DNA from: Pseudomonas sp. B6002
GTDB taxonomy: Bacteria > Pseudomonadota > Gammaproteobacteria > Pseudomonadales > Pseudomonadaceae
Direction of reading: 5' to 3'
Length of the DNA stretch: 64,000 nt
Assembly: GCF_013385985.1 (NCBI RefSeq)
Contig: NZ_JACAOY010000012.1
Span: 536,064 to 600,063 of the forward strand
The notes beneath the pieces were generated by a model. That model was given only the letters and a program-made list of their open reading frames with translations. It made no database searches and was not told where the DNA came from. This document shows, piece by piece, positions 19,069-26,742 of the stretch. The translations under genes were made by a program, and so were the position numbers. Each line of letters opens with the position of its first letter. Within the stretch, counting starts at the first letter, position 1.

Positions 19069-21549
19069 CTAGAAACGGTAATTGAGGTCGACGAGCAGGC
19101 GCAGATCGCGTTCGCGATCACCGTCGTAAGGTCGGCTGATCAGGCTGAGGTTGGCGCCCACGTCCAGCACGTCGTTCCAGCGAAAGCGTTGGCCGTAGCC
19201 AATCAAACCAATGCCGCCGGTGGAATAATCGCGCTGGGTATAGGTGCCTGCACCGATCTGGAACTGCTGGCTCCACTGCGTTTCATAGCGGTGATAGAGC
19301 ACGTGGTTGACCGTGACGGAAGGCAACACGGTGAAGTCCGACTTGGGATTGAAGTACACCGTGTCGTCCTTGGTGTTGCGGCTGGCACCCACTTCCAGGC
19401 CCAGGTCGACTTGCACATGGGACGAGCTGTAGATGCCCTCGCGACCGTTGAGCAAGGCTTCGAGCCGGTTGTTGCCGTCGCTGAAGTGGGACGGGCTCAG
19501 GGACAGTTTCCACTCGCGGCTTTCATTGGCGCGCCAGCGAATGAAACCGCTGCCGCCATTGGCCGTGACGCCGTCATTCAGCGCCCGCAGCGGTGTGGTC
19601 GACAGGAGGTAGCCGAGGCTGCCGCCGTATTGCCAGTTGTCGTTGATGTCGCGGGCAATCGACACCGCAGCGCCTTGTTTGGAGCCATCACCATAGGAGT
19701 GGTTGGACACCTCGGCTTCAAGGGTCATGTCACGGGTACGCCGCTCCACCCCTACCGTCTGCCAACGATGCTGGCCGGTGCCCTCGGTAAAATCGGCACG
19801 GGCATAGCCGGCACCGGCGAACAGGCGCCAGTCTTCGTCGATGGGCGGCGTGTAGAGCCGGCTTTCAATGCCCCAGTCGCGGCTGCCCGAGACGGCCCCG
19901 GCATCGCCGTTGTTGCCACCGCCGAAGCTTTTGCCGGTGTAGGCCTCGACACGCAGCTCGGCCATGTCGTGCACATCGCGCAGACGGCTCAGGCGCTGCA
20001 CCTGACGGTTGTCGGGGTTGCGCGCCAGCACGTCATCGGTGAGCGCGTCCATCTGGCGCCACTCCTGCAGGTCCATGGCGGTGTAGGCCTGGGACACTTC
20101 CAGGCCAATGTCACGTGGCGACTGGGCTTCGGTTTCCTTCAGGCTGCCTTCGGCGCGGCGCGGCCAGTCGCGGGCGCGGTACATGTCAGCCTGGGCCAGA
20201 CGCAAGCCAACGTTGCCCGGGGCTTTTTGTACCAGGGCTTCGAGCCCGGTCTCACTGCCCGGCAGGTCACCGCCATAGGTGCCGGCCTGGGCGGCCAGTT
20301 GTTGCGCGTCCATCCAACTGTCATTCGGGTTGCCGATGGGCAGGCCCTTGAGTTCCACACGCGGGTTCTGGCTGTTGGCCAGGTTGTTGGCGACCTCACG
20401 CGCGTCTTCCACCCTGTCGCTTTCCAGTAGCGCGTAAAACAGCGCAGTGCTGTCTTCGACATGGTCGGCCGGGTCGGCGTCCGGGGCGGTCAGGGCCTGG
20501 CGGTACAGCGGCTCGGATTTTTCGGGCTCGCGCTGGTCGAGGTAAGCGGCGGCGACCCAACGGATGGCGTAGGTAGGCAATTGCACGCCTTCGCCTTTGA
20601 GGGTTTCGTATTCGCGGATCACTTCGGCCATGCGCGCCCGTGCCTTGAGTGCGCCCAGGCGGTCGATGCGCCAGCGCACCACGTCGTCATGGGCGCTGGG
20701 GTCCGGGGTCCAGCGGGCGAGCAGTTGGTCGTAGTCCTTGAGGGCGCGGTCGGCGACCACGTAGCGTTCTTGCTCGCTGCGCGTGGCGAACTCGGCCATG
20801 CGCACGCGCTCGGCGGCCAGGTCGCCTTCCAGGCGACGTTGGGTCACAGGGTCGAGGACGCCCGGGTGTTTGGCTGACAGCCGCAGCGCTGGCTCTGGCA
20901 GGCGAGCCTTTTGCAGGGCCACGCTGTATTCGCGGATCACTTCGGGCTTGTCACCGGCCAACACGAAGGCGTGGTCGAATTCGGCCAGTGCATCGTAGTT
21001 CAGGCCCGCACGCGTCAACGCGTAGCCCAGCGCCATGCGCCGGTTGGGATCGTTCGGGTTGGCCGCCACCAGCGCGCGAGTGCGCCGCACGGCTTCGTCG
21101 ACCTGGCCACCATCGGCCTGGGTGAGCGCCAGGCCCAACTGCAGATCGACGTTATTGGGTTCACGCAACAGCGCCTGATTGTAGACCGCCGTCGCCTGGG
21201 CCCACTGCTTCTGGTTGCGATAGGTGCGCGCAACCGTGGCGAGCGCCTGGGTGCTCAAGTTGCGATTCTTGCCCTGGGCCTCGTACACCTTCAGCACTTC
21301 GGCGTCCTGCCCGGCCCAGCCGGCAATCACCAGGTGATCGCTGATCTGCCCCGGCGTCTGGCGTTCGGCAGGCAGTTGGCGCAATTGAGTGAGGGCGGGG
21401 GTGAAGTTGCCGTTGCGCGCCTGAATGATCAGCGCGTCATAAGCGGGGTCGGCCACGGCGAAAGCAGGCATCAGCAGTTGGCTGCACAGGGCTGCCCCGA
21501 TGAGCAGTCGCAACCGGCCTGAAGCACTGAGTGGTAGGTTTCGCAGCAT
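19069..21549 (-). CDS. pgaA: PgaA, outer-membrane PNAG porin
   Basis: About 826 residues. A signal peptide (around RLRLLIGAALCSQLL to AFAVA) is followed by TPR-like helical repeats in the periplasm (about residues 30-500, for example NVDLQLGLALTQADGG). The C-terminal beta-barrel (about 520-826) ends in LNYRF, the terminal Phe typical of outer-membrane proteins. It exports deacetylated PNAG across the outer membrane. The start at 21549 has GGAAG 9 nt upstream. An in-frame start at 21609 would precede the signal peptide by 20 residues. It is the first gene of pgaABCD, so the promoter should lie in 21550-21848. Confidence 0.95.
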   Translation of the reverse strand: MLRNLPLSASGRLRLLIGAALCSQLLMPAFAVADPAYDALIIQARNGNFTPALTQLRQLPAERQTPGQISDHLVIAGWAGQDAEVLKVYEAQGKNRNLSTQALATVARTYRNQKQWAQATAVYNQALLREPNNVDLQLGLALTQADGGQVDEAVRRTRALVAANPNDPNRRMALGYALTRAGLNYDALAEFDHAFVLAGDKPEVIREYSVALQKARLPEPALRLSAKHPGVLDPVTQRRLEGDLAAERVRMAEFATRSEQERYVVADRALKDYDQLLARWTPDPSAHDDVVRWRIDRLGALKARARMAEVIREYETLKGEGVQLPTYAIRWVAAAYLDQREPEKSEPLYRQALTAPDADPADHVEDSTALFYALLESDRVEDAREVANNLANSQNPRVELKGLPIGNPNDSWMDAQQLAAQAGTYGGDLPGSETGLEALVQKAPGNVGLRLAQADMYRARDWPRRAEGSLKETEAQSPRDIGLEVSQAYTAMDLQEWRQMDALTDDVLARNPDNRQVQRLSRLRDVHDMAELRVEAYTGKSFGGGNNGDAGAVSGSRDWGIESRLYTPPIDEDWRLFAGAGYARADFTEGTGQHRWQTVGVERRTRDMTLEAEVSNHSYGDGSKQGAAVSIARDINDNWQYGGSLGYLLSTTPLRALNDGVTANGGSGFIRWRANESREWKLSLSPSHFSDGNNRLEALLNGREGIYSSSHVQVDLGLEVGASRNTKDDTVYFNPKSDFTVLPSVTVNHVLYHRYETQWSQQFQIGAGTYTQRDYSTGGIGLIGYGQRFRWNDVLDVGANLSLISRPYDGDRERDLRLLVDLNYRF

Positions 21550-21683
21550 ATCGTGAGCTTCCTTACACACGGAAAGCTGTAACGATAGGTGGTCCTGAGC
21601 AATTTGCATCAGGGTGTCGGCGTCTAGTGACCCGACCTAGCTTTCCTGTAGGAACTATCCATTAGGAAAGTAGGGAAAAGTCC

Positions 21684-21707
21684 AATTCAGAACAATTGTT
21701 CAGAATT
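21684..21707. promoter_or_regulatory. Palindromic candidate operator upstream of pgaA
   Basis: A perfect 12-bp palindrome GAACAATTGTTC (21690-21701) sits inside a longer imperfect palindrome with AATTC/GAATT outer arms. TTCAGAA is also repeated directly. It lies about 140 nt before the pgaA start. Binding by a regulator is inference. Confidence 0.35.
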
Positions 21708-21728
21708 GTCTTTGTTGCGAAAAAACCA

Positions 21729-21820
21729 GTGTGGGAGCGCACTTGCCTACGATAACGGGGTGCCAGCCGACACGAGTGTCGACTGTTTGACCCTTATCGC
21801 GAGCAAGCCCGCTCCCACAC
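21729..21820. repeat. Pair of inverted REP-like elements
   Basis: GTGTGGGAGC at the left end and GCTCCCACAC at the right end bracket related arms (GCACTTGCCTACGATAA / TTATCGCGAGCAAGCCCGC). This is the usual fluorescent-Pseudomonas paired REP arrangement in intergenic DNA, here between the DUF945 gene stop and pgaA. Confidence 0.8.
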
Positions 21821-21848
21821 TATTTATTTCTGCTTGATGTAGAAATGT

Positions 21849-23345
21849 TTACTGCGCGCCGCTGACCGCACCGACCTTGGCCATCACAAAACCAATGAAC
21901 TGCTCGACGGTCATCTTCTGGCCATTGAAGGTCACTTCATTGTTGGCGTAGTGCAGCTTGGACACCACATCGGTGCCGACCAGGGTTGCCAGTTGAGTAC
22001 CCACCGCCACACCGCTGACCATTTCGGCCGCCATCTGGGATTGCTGCTCGATGGCTTTCGGATCGGTCACGCCACCGGCCTGTGCCTGCAGGGCGGAAAC
22101 GTCAGCAATCATCGGCTTGGACAGGGTCAGGTTGGCGTCCAGCAACGCCACCATCTGCTTGCCCAGCTCAACCGGTGGCAACTCCATGGACGTTGGTTTG
22201 GTCAGGTCGACCAGCAGGTTGAACTTGCTTTCGCCATGGGTGGTTTTCAGCGACAGGTTTTCCACCGCCAGCTGCGGCTTGGCGGCCAGCACCTGGTTGA
22301 CGTTGGCCTCGGCCAGGGTCTGTTCGGCTTCGCTCAGTTGCAGCTCAGGCACCGGTTCACCCGCTGCGGCAGCGGCTTGCACCGGCTGCATTTTTTCCTG
22401 GTAGAGCTTGGTCAGTACCAGCATCGCCGGGATGTCGACGTTCTTCATGCTCAAGGCCATGGCGGCCGAGCCCACAGGCTTACCCTGGTAACCGATTTCG
22501 TCGATCTTGTAGTCGACGCGGCCAGCCAGGTTGTTGTCTTTGGTTTCGCTGGAGTCTTTCTGCTCGAAGCCCTTGAGGGTCAGCACGGCTTTCTGAGGAC
22601 CGAAGGTGACCTTGGTGTCGGTCAGCTCGACGGTGTTCTGCCCGGTGTAGAAACCGAAGGTGGATTTCTCCAGGTTGCTGGCCACGGTCAAACCCGCCAG
22701 TTCGGCTTCAAGCGGTTCGCCGTTGGCGTCGACCACGGCCACCTTGAGGCTGTTCATGTAGCCGCTGGCCTTGACCTTCTGGCCTTCGGCGGTGCTGTCG
22801 AAGTCCATGTTGGCGCCAGAGAAGCTCACCGAAGACTTGTCGTCCTTGAGCTCCAGAGGCAGCAGCTCGACGTTGCCGGTGACCGAACGGTTGTAGCCGA
22901 TGCTGGCCACGCCCTTGAGCGGCGACACGTCTTTGCTGGCGGCGAACCATTTCTCGGTGGTGGCGTTCTTTTCCAGCTCGTAGTGACTGGTGGCCATGAC
23001 CGGCAACCACTTCAGGGTCACCAGGCGCGAAAACGGCAGCGGGCCGTGTTCGATGTGGTCGACGAACAACAGTTCAGGGTTCGGGTTGTCTTCACCAAAT
23101 ACCGAACCTTGGCCCTTGAGGCGGTAGTGGGCGGTGCTGCTGAATACGCCACGGTCCAGGGAGACCAGCTCAAGGGTCGCCGTGCCGTCGACGCCGGCCA
23201 GGGACGTCTGGATTTCCTTGTTGGCGTTCTGGATGGCGGTTTGCAGCACGGGCTCCAGTTGCTTGCCGGTGTACCAGGCACCGCCTGCACTGACGGCGCC
23301 AACGGCGACAACAAAACCCAAGAAAACAACGGCTGGCTTATTCAT
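21849..23345 (-). CDS. YdgA family protein (DUF945)
   Basis: About 498 residues. An N-terminal uncleaved anchor or signal helix (AVVFLGFVVAVGAVSAGGAWYTG) is followed by a long periplasmic beta-rich region. The pattern W-Y-T-G-K-Q-L-E near residue 24 and the overall length match DUF945/YdgA proteins. These are conserved inner-membrane/periplasmic proteins without an agreed biochemical role. The C-terminus has the typical VNQVLAAKPQLAVENLSL and NGQKMTVEQFIGF segments. AGGTCA precedes the ATG. It appears to be a single-gene unit followed by a REP pair. Confidence 0.85.
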   Translation of the reverse strand: MNKPAVVFLGFVVAVGAVSAGGAWYTGKQLEPVLQTAIQNANKEIQTSLAGVDGTATLELVSLDRGVFSSTAHYRLKGQGSVFGEDNPNPELLFVDHIEHGPLPFSRLVTLKWLPVMATSHYELEKNATTEKWFAASKDVSPLKGVASIGYNRSVTGNVELLPLELKDDKSSVSFSGANMDFDSTAEGQKVKASGYMNSLKVAVVDANGEPLEAELAGLTVASNLEKSTFGFYTGQNTVELTDTKVTFGPQKAVLTLKGFEQKDSSETKDNNLAGRVDYKIDEIGYQGKPVGSAAMALSMKNVDIPAMLVLTKLYQEKMQPVQAAAAAGEPVPELQLSEAEQTLAEANVNQVLAAKPQLAVENLSLKTTHGESKFNLLVDLTKPTSMELPPVELGKQMVALLDANLTLSKPMIADVSALQAQAGGVTDPKAIEQQSQMAAEMVSGVAVGTQLATLVGTDVVSKLHYANNEVTFNGQKMTVEQFIGFVMAKVGAVSGAQ

Positions 23346-23492
23346 GAAGTGACCTGATCAAATCCTGTGAGAAGTGGGCTGTCTTCCTTGAACCCCGAGG
23401 GGTTGGCTCAAGCCCGCCGAAAACGGGGGAAGATTAGCACTGGCGGCCGCGCACGGCCCAGTTTTCTCAGAGCGATCAAGTCGGCACTTGGT

Positions 23493-24125
23493 TCAGGAAT
23501 ACTCCAAATCGATTTCATCGAGTTGGTGGTCAAAACTCTTCAAGCGGGCGGTCCAGGTGTACACCAGCACCTCAAACTCGCGGTGGATCACCGCATTGCC
23601 TGGGGTGTCGGCCTTGGGATCACAGAAGTCCAGTTGGTAGCGTTCGCGCGCCATCTGGTTGGCCACATCGGACAATTCCCGCGCATTGTTCAGCCAATGC
23701 CGGCCATCGGCGACCTGCTGGTCGAGCACCACACATTGCTTCTTCAGCGCTTCGAGGCTTTTTTCCAGGGGAGTGCCAGTGAGTTCGCCCATGACTTCCT
23801 GGAAGGTGCGCCCAGGTTGCCAATAGCTGCCCCAGAAATAGCGATCGAACACGGTTTCGACCCGGCGCAGGGCGACTTTGGTGTCCCAGATCGCCACGCG
23901 GGTCTTGCCTTGCTCGAGGAGTTTTTTCTTCACGCGTTGGTTCTGATACGACGCCCACGCCACCACGCCGATGGACAAGGTGCCGATCACCGCGCAGGCG
24001 CTGTCGAGAAACACCATGGCCTTGTCGATTTGGTGGGCCAGCATGACGCCGTAGAAATAGGCAGCCGATAACAACACCAGTGCGAAGAACACGCACCAGA
24101 AAGCGGGAGCATAAGGGTTTTTCAT
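23493..24125 (-). CDS. Two-helix membrane protein of unknown function
   Basis: About 210 residues. Two N-terminal membrane segments (about 7-27, FWCVFFALVLLSAAYFYGV, and about 37-58, FLDSACAVIGTLSIGVVAWASY) precede a basic then mixed-charge cytoplasmic domain rich in helices. The first loop is short, so both termini probably face the cytoplasm. The ATG at 24125 has GGGGA 8 nt upstream. ATG codons at 24140 and 24146 are alternatives. No family was recognised. It is separated by 147 bases from the DUF945 gene and by a stem-loop from the efflux operon. Confidence 0.65.
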   Translation of the reverse strand: MKNPYAPAFWCVFFALVLLSAAYFYGVMLAHQIDKAMVFLDSACAVIGTLSIGVVAWASYQNQRVKKKLLEQGKTRVAIWDTKVALRRVETVFDRYFWGSYWQPGRTFQEVMGELTGTPLEKSLEALKKQCVVLDQQVADGRHWLNNARELSDVANQMARERYQLDFCDPKADTPGNAVIHREFEVLVYTWTARLKSFDHQLDEIDLEYS

Positions 24126-24156
24126 TATTGGAATCCCCATGAGCAAACGCGAGCAG

Positions 24157-24190
24157 TGTCAGGTGAAGCGTCACGGCGCCTCACCTGACA
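24157..24190 (-). terminator. Stem-loop after the efflux operon
   Basis: TGTCAGGTGA pairs perfectly with TCACCTGACA around a 14-nt loop, starting 17 nt after the outer-membrane factor stop. There is no T-run, so it may be a processing or termination hairpin. Confidence 0.45.
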
Positions 24191-24206
24191 AAGCATAGCG
24201 TTTCGT

Positions 24207-25649
24207 TCAGGGTTTGCCGGGCTGTGACGCTTGCGTTCGTCCGCTTTCCCAGCCGCCGCCGAGGGCCAGGAACAGATCGATCTGGCTCATGGCAACCTGG
24301 GTGTTTGCCGCCGCCAACTGCGCCCGTACATCGGTGTAGGTGCGAGTGGCTTGCAGGTCGGCCAGGAACGATGCGCGGCCCGCCTGGAAGAAGCGGTGCG
24401 TCTGCTCCGACGCTTCCTTGGCCGACTCGCCGGCATCGGCCAGGGCGTCACGGCGTTGCAGCTGTGCGGTGTACTGCGCCAGGCCTGTCTGGGTTTCGCG
24501 GATGGCGTTGAGCACCACGCCGTCGAAGTGCGCCAGGGCGCCCTGGGTGGCGGCCTCCGCTTCATGAATGCGCGCCCGCGCGCCGTTGGTCGGCACCGAC
24601 CAACTGATCAGCGGGCCAAACCCCCAACGGTTGGTGGGCGCAGTGCCCAGGTCATCGAGGATACCGACCGTACCGACGGTGGCGCCGATGCTGATATCCG
24701 GATACAACGCCCCCGTGGCCACGCCGATACGTGCGGTGGCGGCCGCCAGTTGGCGCTCCGCCTGGCGCACATCAGGACGGCGCTTGAGCAGCGCGGCGCC
24801 ATCGCCCACCGGCAACAACTGGGCGATGTGCGGCAGCTCGGCGCATGTGCCGGTGCCAGCCGGCAGTTGGTCCACCGGCTTGGCCAGCAGCATCGACAGG
24901 CGGAACAGCCCGGCCTGGCGCGCGGCTTCGTAGCGCGGCATATCGGCGCGCAAGGATTTGTATTGGGTCTGCGAGCGGGTCACCTGGGTTTCATCACCGC
25001 GCCCGGCGTCGCGCAGGCGCTGGGTCAGCTTGGTGCTCTGGGCTTGCAGGTCCAGGGATTCGTTGGCGATCGCCAGTTCTTCATTGGCCGCGCACACCTG
25101 GGTGTAGGAGCGCACCACATCCGCCACCAGCGTGATGCGTGCGATATCGGCGGCGGCCTGGGCGGCGTCGGCGCTGGCCTGGGCGCTTTCGATACCGCGC
25201 TGCAAGGTGCCCCACAGGTCGAACTGATACGAGGTGCTGATCCCGACACTGCCGATGTTGGCCACCGGGACTTTTTCTGTCAGCAAGAACGCTTCGCCGG
25301 ATTCCTGCAGGCGTTGCGCTTCGGCTTTCACACCCGCATTCCAGCCGCCAGCGGATTCAGCCTGCTGCACTTGGTAACGCGAGCGTTGCAGGTTGGCGGC
25401 GGCCACGCGCAGGTCTGTGTTGGACGCCATGGCCTGGCGCACCAGCTCATCCAGGCGCGGGTCGTTGTAGAGCTTCCACCAGTCGGCCGGCACCGGCGCC
25501 GACACCACGTTGTGCCCTTCGCCCGCGATCTGCCCTTGCAGGTCGCCCCGGTTGACGGCGGCTGTGTCCGGCAGCTTGTAATCCGGCCCTACCATTTGGC
25601 AGGCCGACAGCAACAACCCTAAGGCAGCGGTTGCCAGGAGCTGCTTCAT
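24207..25649 (-). CDS. NodT-type outer-membrane efflux lipoprotein
   Basis: About 480 residues with lipobox LSAC (MKQLLATAALGLLLSAC) followed by QMVGPDYKLP, the standard start of the OprM/NodT outer-membrane factor family. Two repeats of long helices and barrel strands follow. ARIGVATGALYPDISIGATVG marks the second repeat. It would form the outer-membrane channel of the tripartite pump whose adaptor (25646-26536) overlaps its start as ATGA. It is last in the marR-FUSC-DUF1656-adaptor-channel operon. Confidence 0.92.
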   Translation of the reverse strand: MKQLLATAALGLLLSACQMVGPDYKLPDTAAVNRGDLQGQIAGEGHNVVSAPVPADWWKLYNDPRLDELVRQAMASNTDLRVAAANLQRSRYQVQQAESAGGWNAGVKAEAQRLQESGEAFLLTEKVPVANIGSVGISTSYQFDLWGTLQRGIESAQASADAAQAAADIARITLVADVVRSYTQVCAANEELAIANESLDLQAQSTKLTQRLRDAGRGDETQVTRSQTQYKSLRADMPRYEAARQAGLFRLSMLLAKPVDQLPAGTGTCAELPHIAQLLPVGDGAALLKRRPDVRQAERQLAAATARIGVATGALYPDISIGATVGTVGILDDLGTAPTNRWGFGPLISWSVPTNGARARIHEAEAATQGALAHFDGVVLNAIRETQTGLAQYTAQLQRRDALADAGESAKEASEQTHRFFQAGRASFLADLQATRTYTDVRAQLAAANTQVAMSQIDLFLALGGGWESGRTQASQPGKP

Positions 25650-26536
25650 GGCTTGTCTCCGTCTTTGGCCGTGTCGGCGATGATCGACACGGTCGCCGTG
25701 CGCCCGGCGATCATGCGAAAGTCCGCGGGCACATCATCAAAGGCGATGCGCACCGGAATCCGCTGGGCCAGGCGCACCCAGCTGAACGCCGGGTTGACGT
25801 TGGGCAGCAGGTTGGAGCCGCTGGTGCGGTCGCGGTCTTCGATGCCGGCGACGATGCTCTGCACGTGGCCACGCAGGCGGGCGTTGTCGCCGATCACGCG
25901 GATATCCACGCCCATGCCGACGTGGATGCCGTCGAGCTTGGTCTCTTCGAAGTAACCATCGATGTGGAAGGAGTTACTGTCCACCACGGACAGCACCGGG
26001 CGCCCGGCTGTAACGAACTCTTGTGTACGTGGTGCGCGGTCGTTGACGTAGCCGTCCACCGGGCTGCGGATCACCGAGCGGTCGAGGTTGAGCTGGGCGG
26101 CGTCCACCGTCACTTGCGCTTCGGCCAGGGCCGATTGAGCGCGCGCCACGCGGGACTGGCTTTCTTCCAGTTGCTCGCTCGGCACCAGGTTGCCCAGGCC
26201 ACGGTTACGCTTGTACTCGCGCTGGGCCTGGGCCAGGGTTTCCTGGCGGTCGGCCACGGCGGCCTGGGCCTGGCGCAGGGCGAGTTTGAAGCGGTCCTGG
26301 TCCACGGCAAACAGCACCTGGCCCTTGGTCACCAGTTGGTTGTCGCGCACTTGCACCTGCTGGATCAACCCGGACACGTCCGGGGCGATCTGCACGATGT
26401 CGGCACGGATGTGCCCGTCACGGGTCCACGGCGCAAACATGTAGTACATCACCATGCGCCACACGACGACGACCGCAAAGGTCACGATCAACAACGTCAG
26501 GACTACACGGCCGATGGTTAAAAAAGGTTTTTTCAT
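25646..26536 (-). CDS. AaeA/EmrA-like membrane fusion protein
   Basis: About 296 residues. An N-terminal membrane anchor (about 9-30, VVLTLLIVTFAVVVVWRMVMYY) is followed by FAPWTRDGHIRADIVQIAPDVSGLI. This is the beta-barrel/biotinyl-lipoyl entry typical of AaeA-type adaptors. A coiled-coil hairpin (about 80-160) and the return half-motif RSPVDGYVNDRAPR follow. It links the inner-membrane FUSC transporter to the outer-membrane channel. Genes on both sides overlap by ATGA, indicating strict co-expression. The substrate is unknown. AaeAB homologues export aromatic acids. Confidence 0.9.
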   Translation of the reverse strand: MKKPFLTIGRVVLTLLIVTFAVVVVWRMVMYYMFAPWTRDGHIRADIVQIAPDVSGLIQQVQVRDNQLVTKGQVLFAVDQDRFKLALRQAQAAVADRQETLAQAQREYKRNRGLGNLVPSEQLEESQSRVARAQSALAEAQVTVDAAQLNLDRSVIRSPVDGYVNDRAPRTQEFVTAGRPVLSVVDSNSFHIDGYFEETKLDGIHVGMGVDIRVIGDNARLRGHVQSIVAGIEDRDRTSGSNLLPNVNPAFSWVRLAQRIPVRIAFDDVPADFRMIAGRTATVSIIADTAKDGDKP

Positions 26537-26742
26537 GTCATCAGGTATCGACTGAGTGAGTCCACGGCGCCCAGCAACAGCGCGTAGAGCCCCACATTGA
26601 ACAATGCCCGGTGCCAGACCAGGCGATAGAAGTGGACGCGGGTCAACAACCCGTGCACCACCAGGAACAACACATACGTAATGCCCATCAGCACCAGCAG
26701 CGTGGGCAGGAACACCCCGCTGATATCCAGATCACCGATCAT
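26533..26742 (-). CDS. DUF1656 small membrane protein
   Basis: 69 residues with two membrane helices (about 11-32, LPTLLVLMGITYVLFLVVHGLL, and about 48-62, FNVGLYALLLGAVDS). MIGDLDISGVFLP is the usual DUF1656 start. Such proteins sit between the FUSC transporter and the adaptor in many AaeB-type operons (AaeX-like). Here both neighbours overlap it by 4 nt. It is probably an inner-membrane accessory subunit of the pump. Confidence 0.9.
   Translation of the reverse strand: MIGDLDISGVFLPTLLVLMGITYVLFLVVHGLLTRVHFYRLVWHRALFNVGLYALLLGAVDSLSRYLMT

Noticed and set aside
15779-20430. 400-850 codon plus-strand frames opposite pgaA-pgaC
   Set aside because: Antisense shadows of well-supported pga genes.
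21547-21595. GacA-type site from TTACA...TGTAA near pgaA
   Set aside because: Arms are in the reverse order from the known TGTAAG-N6-CTTACA pattern.
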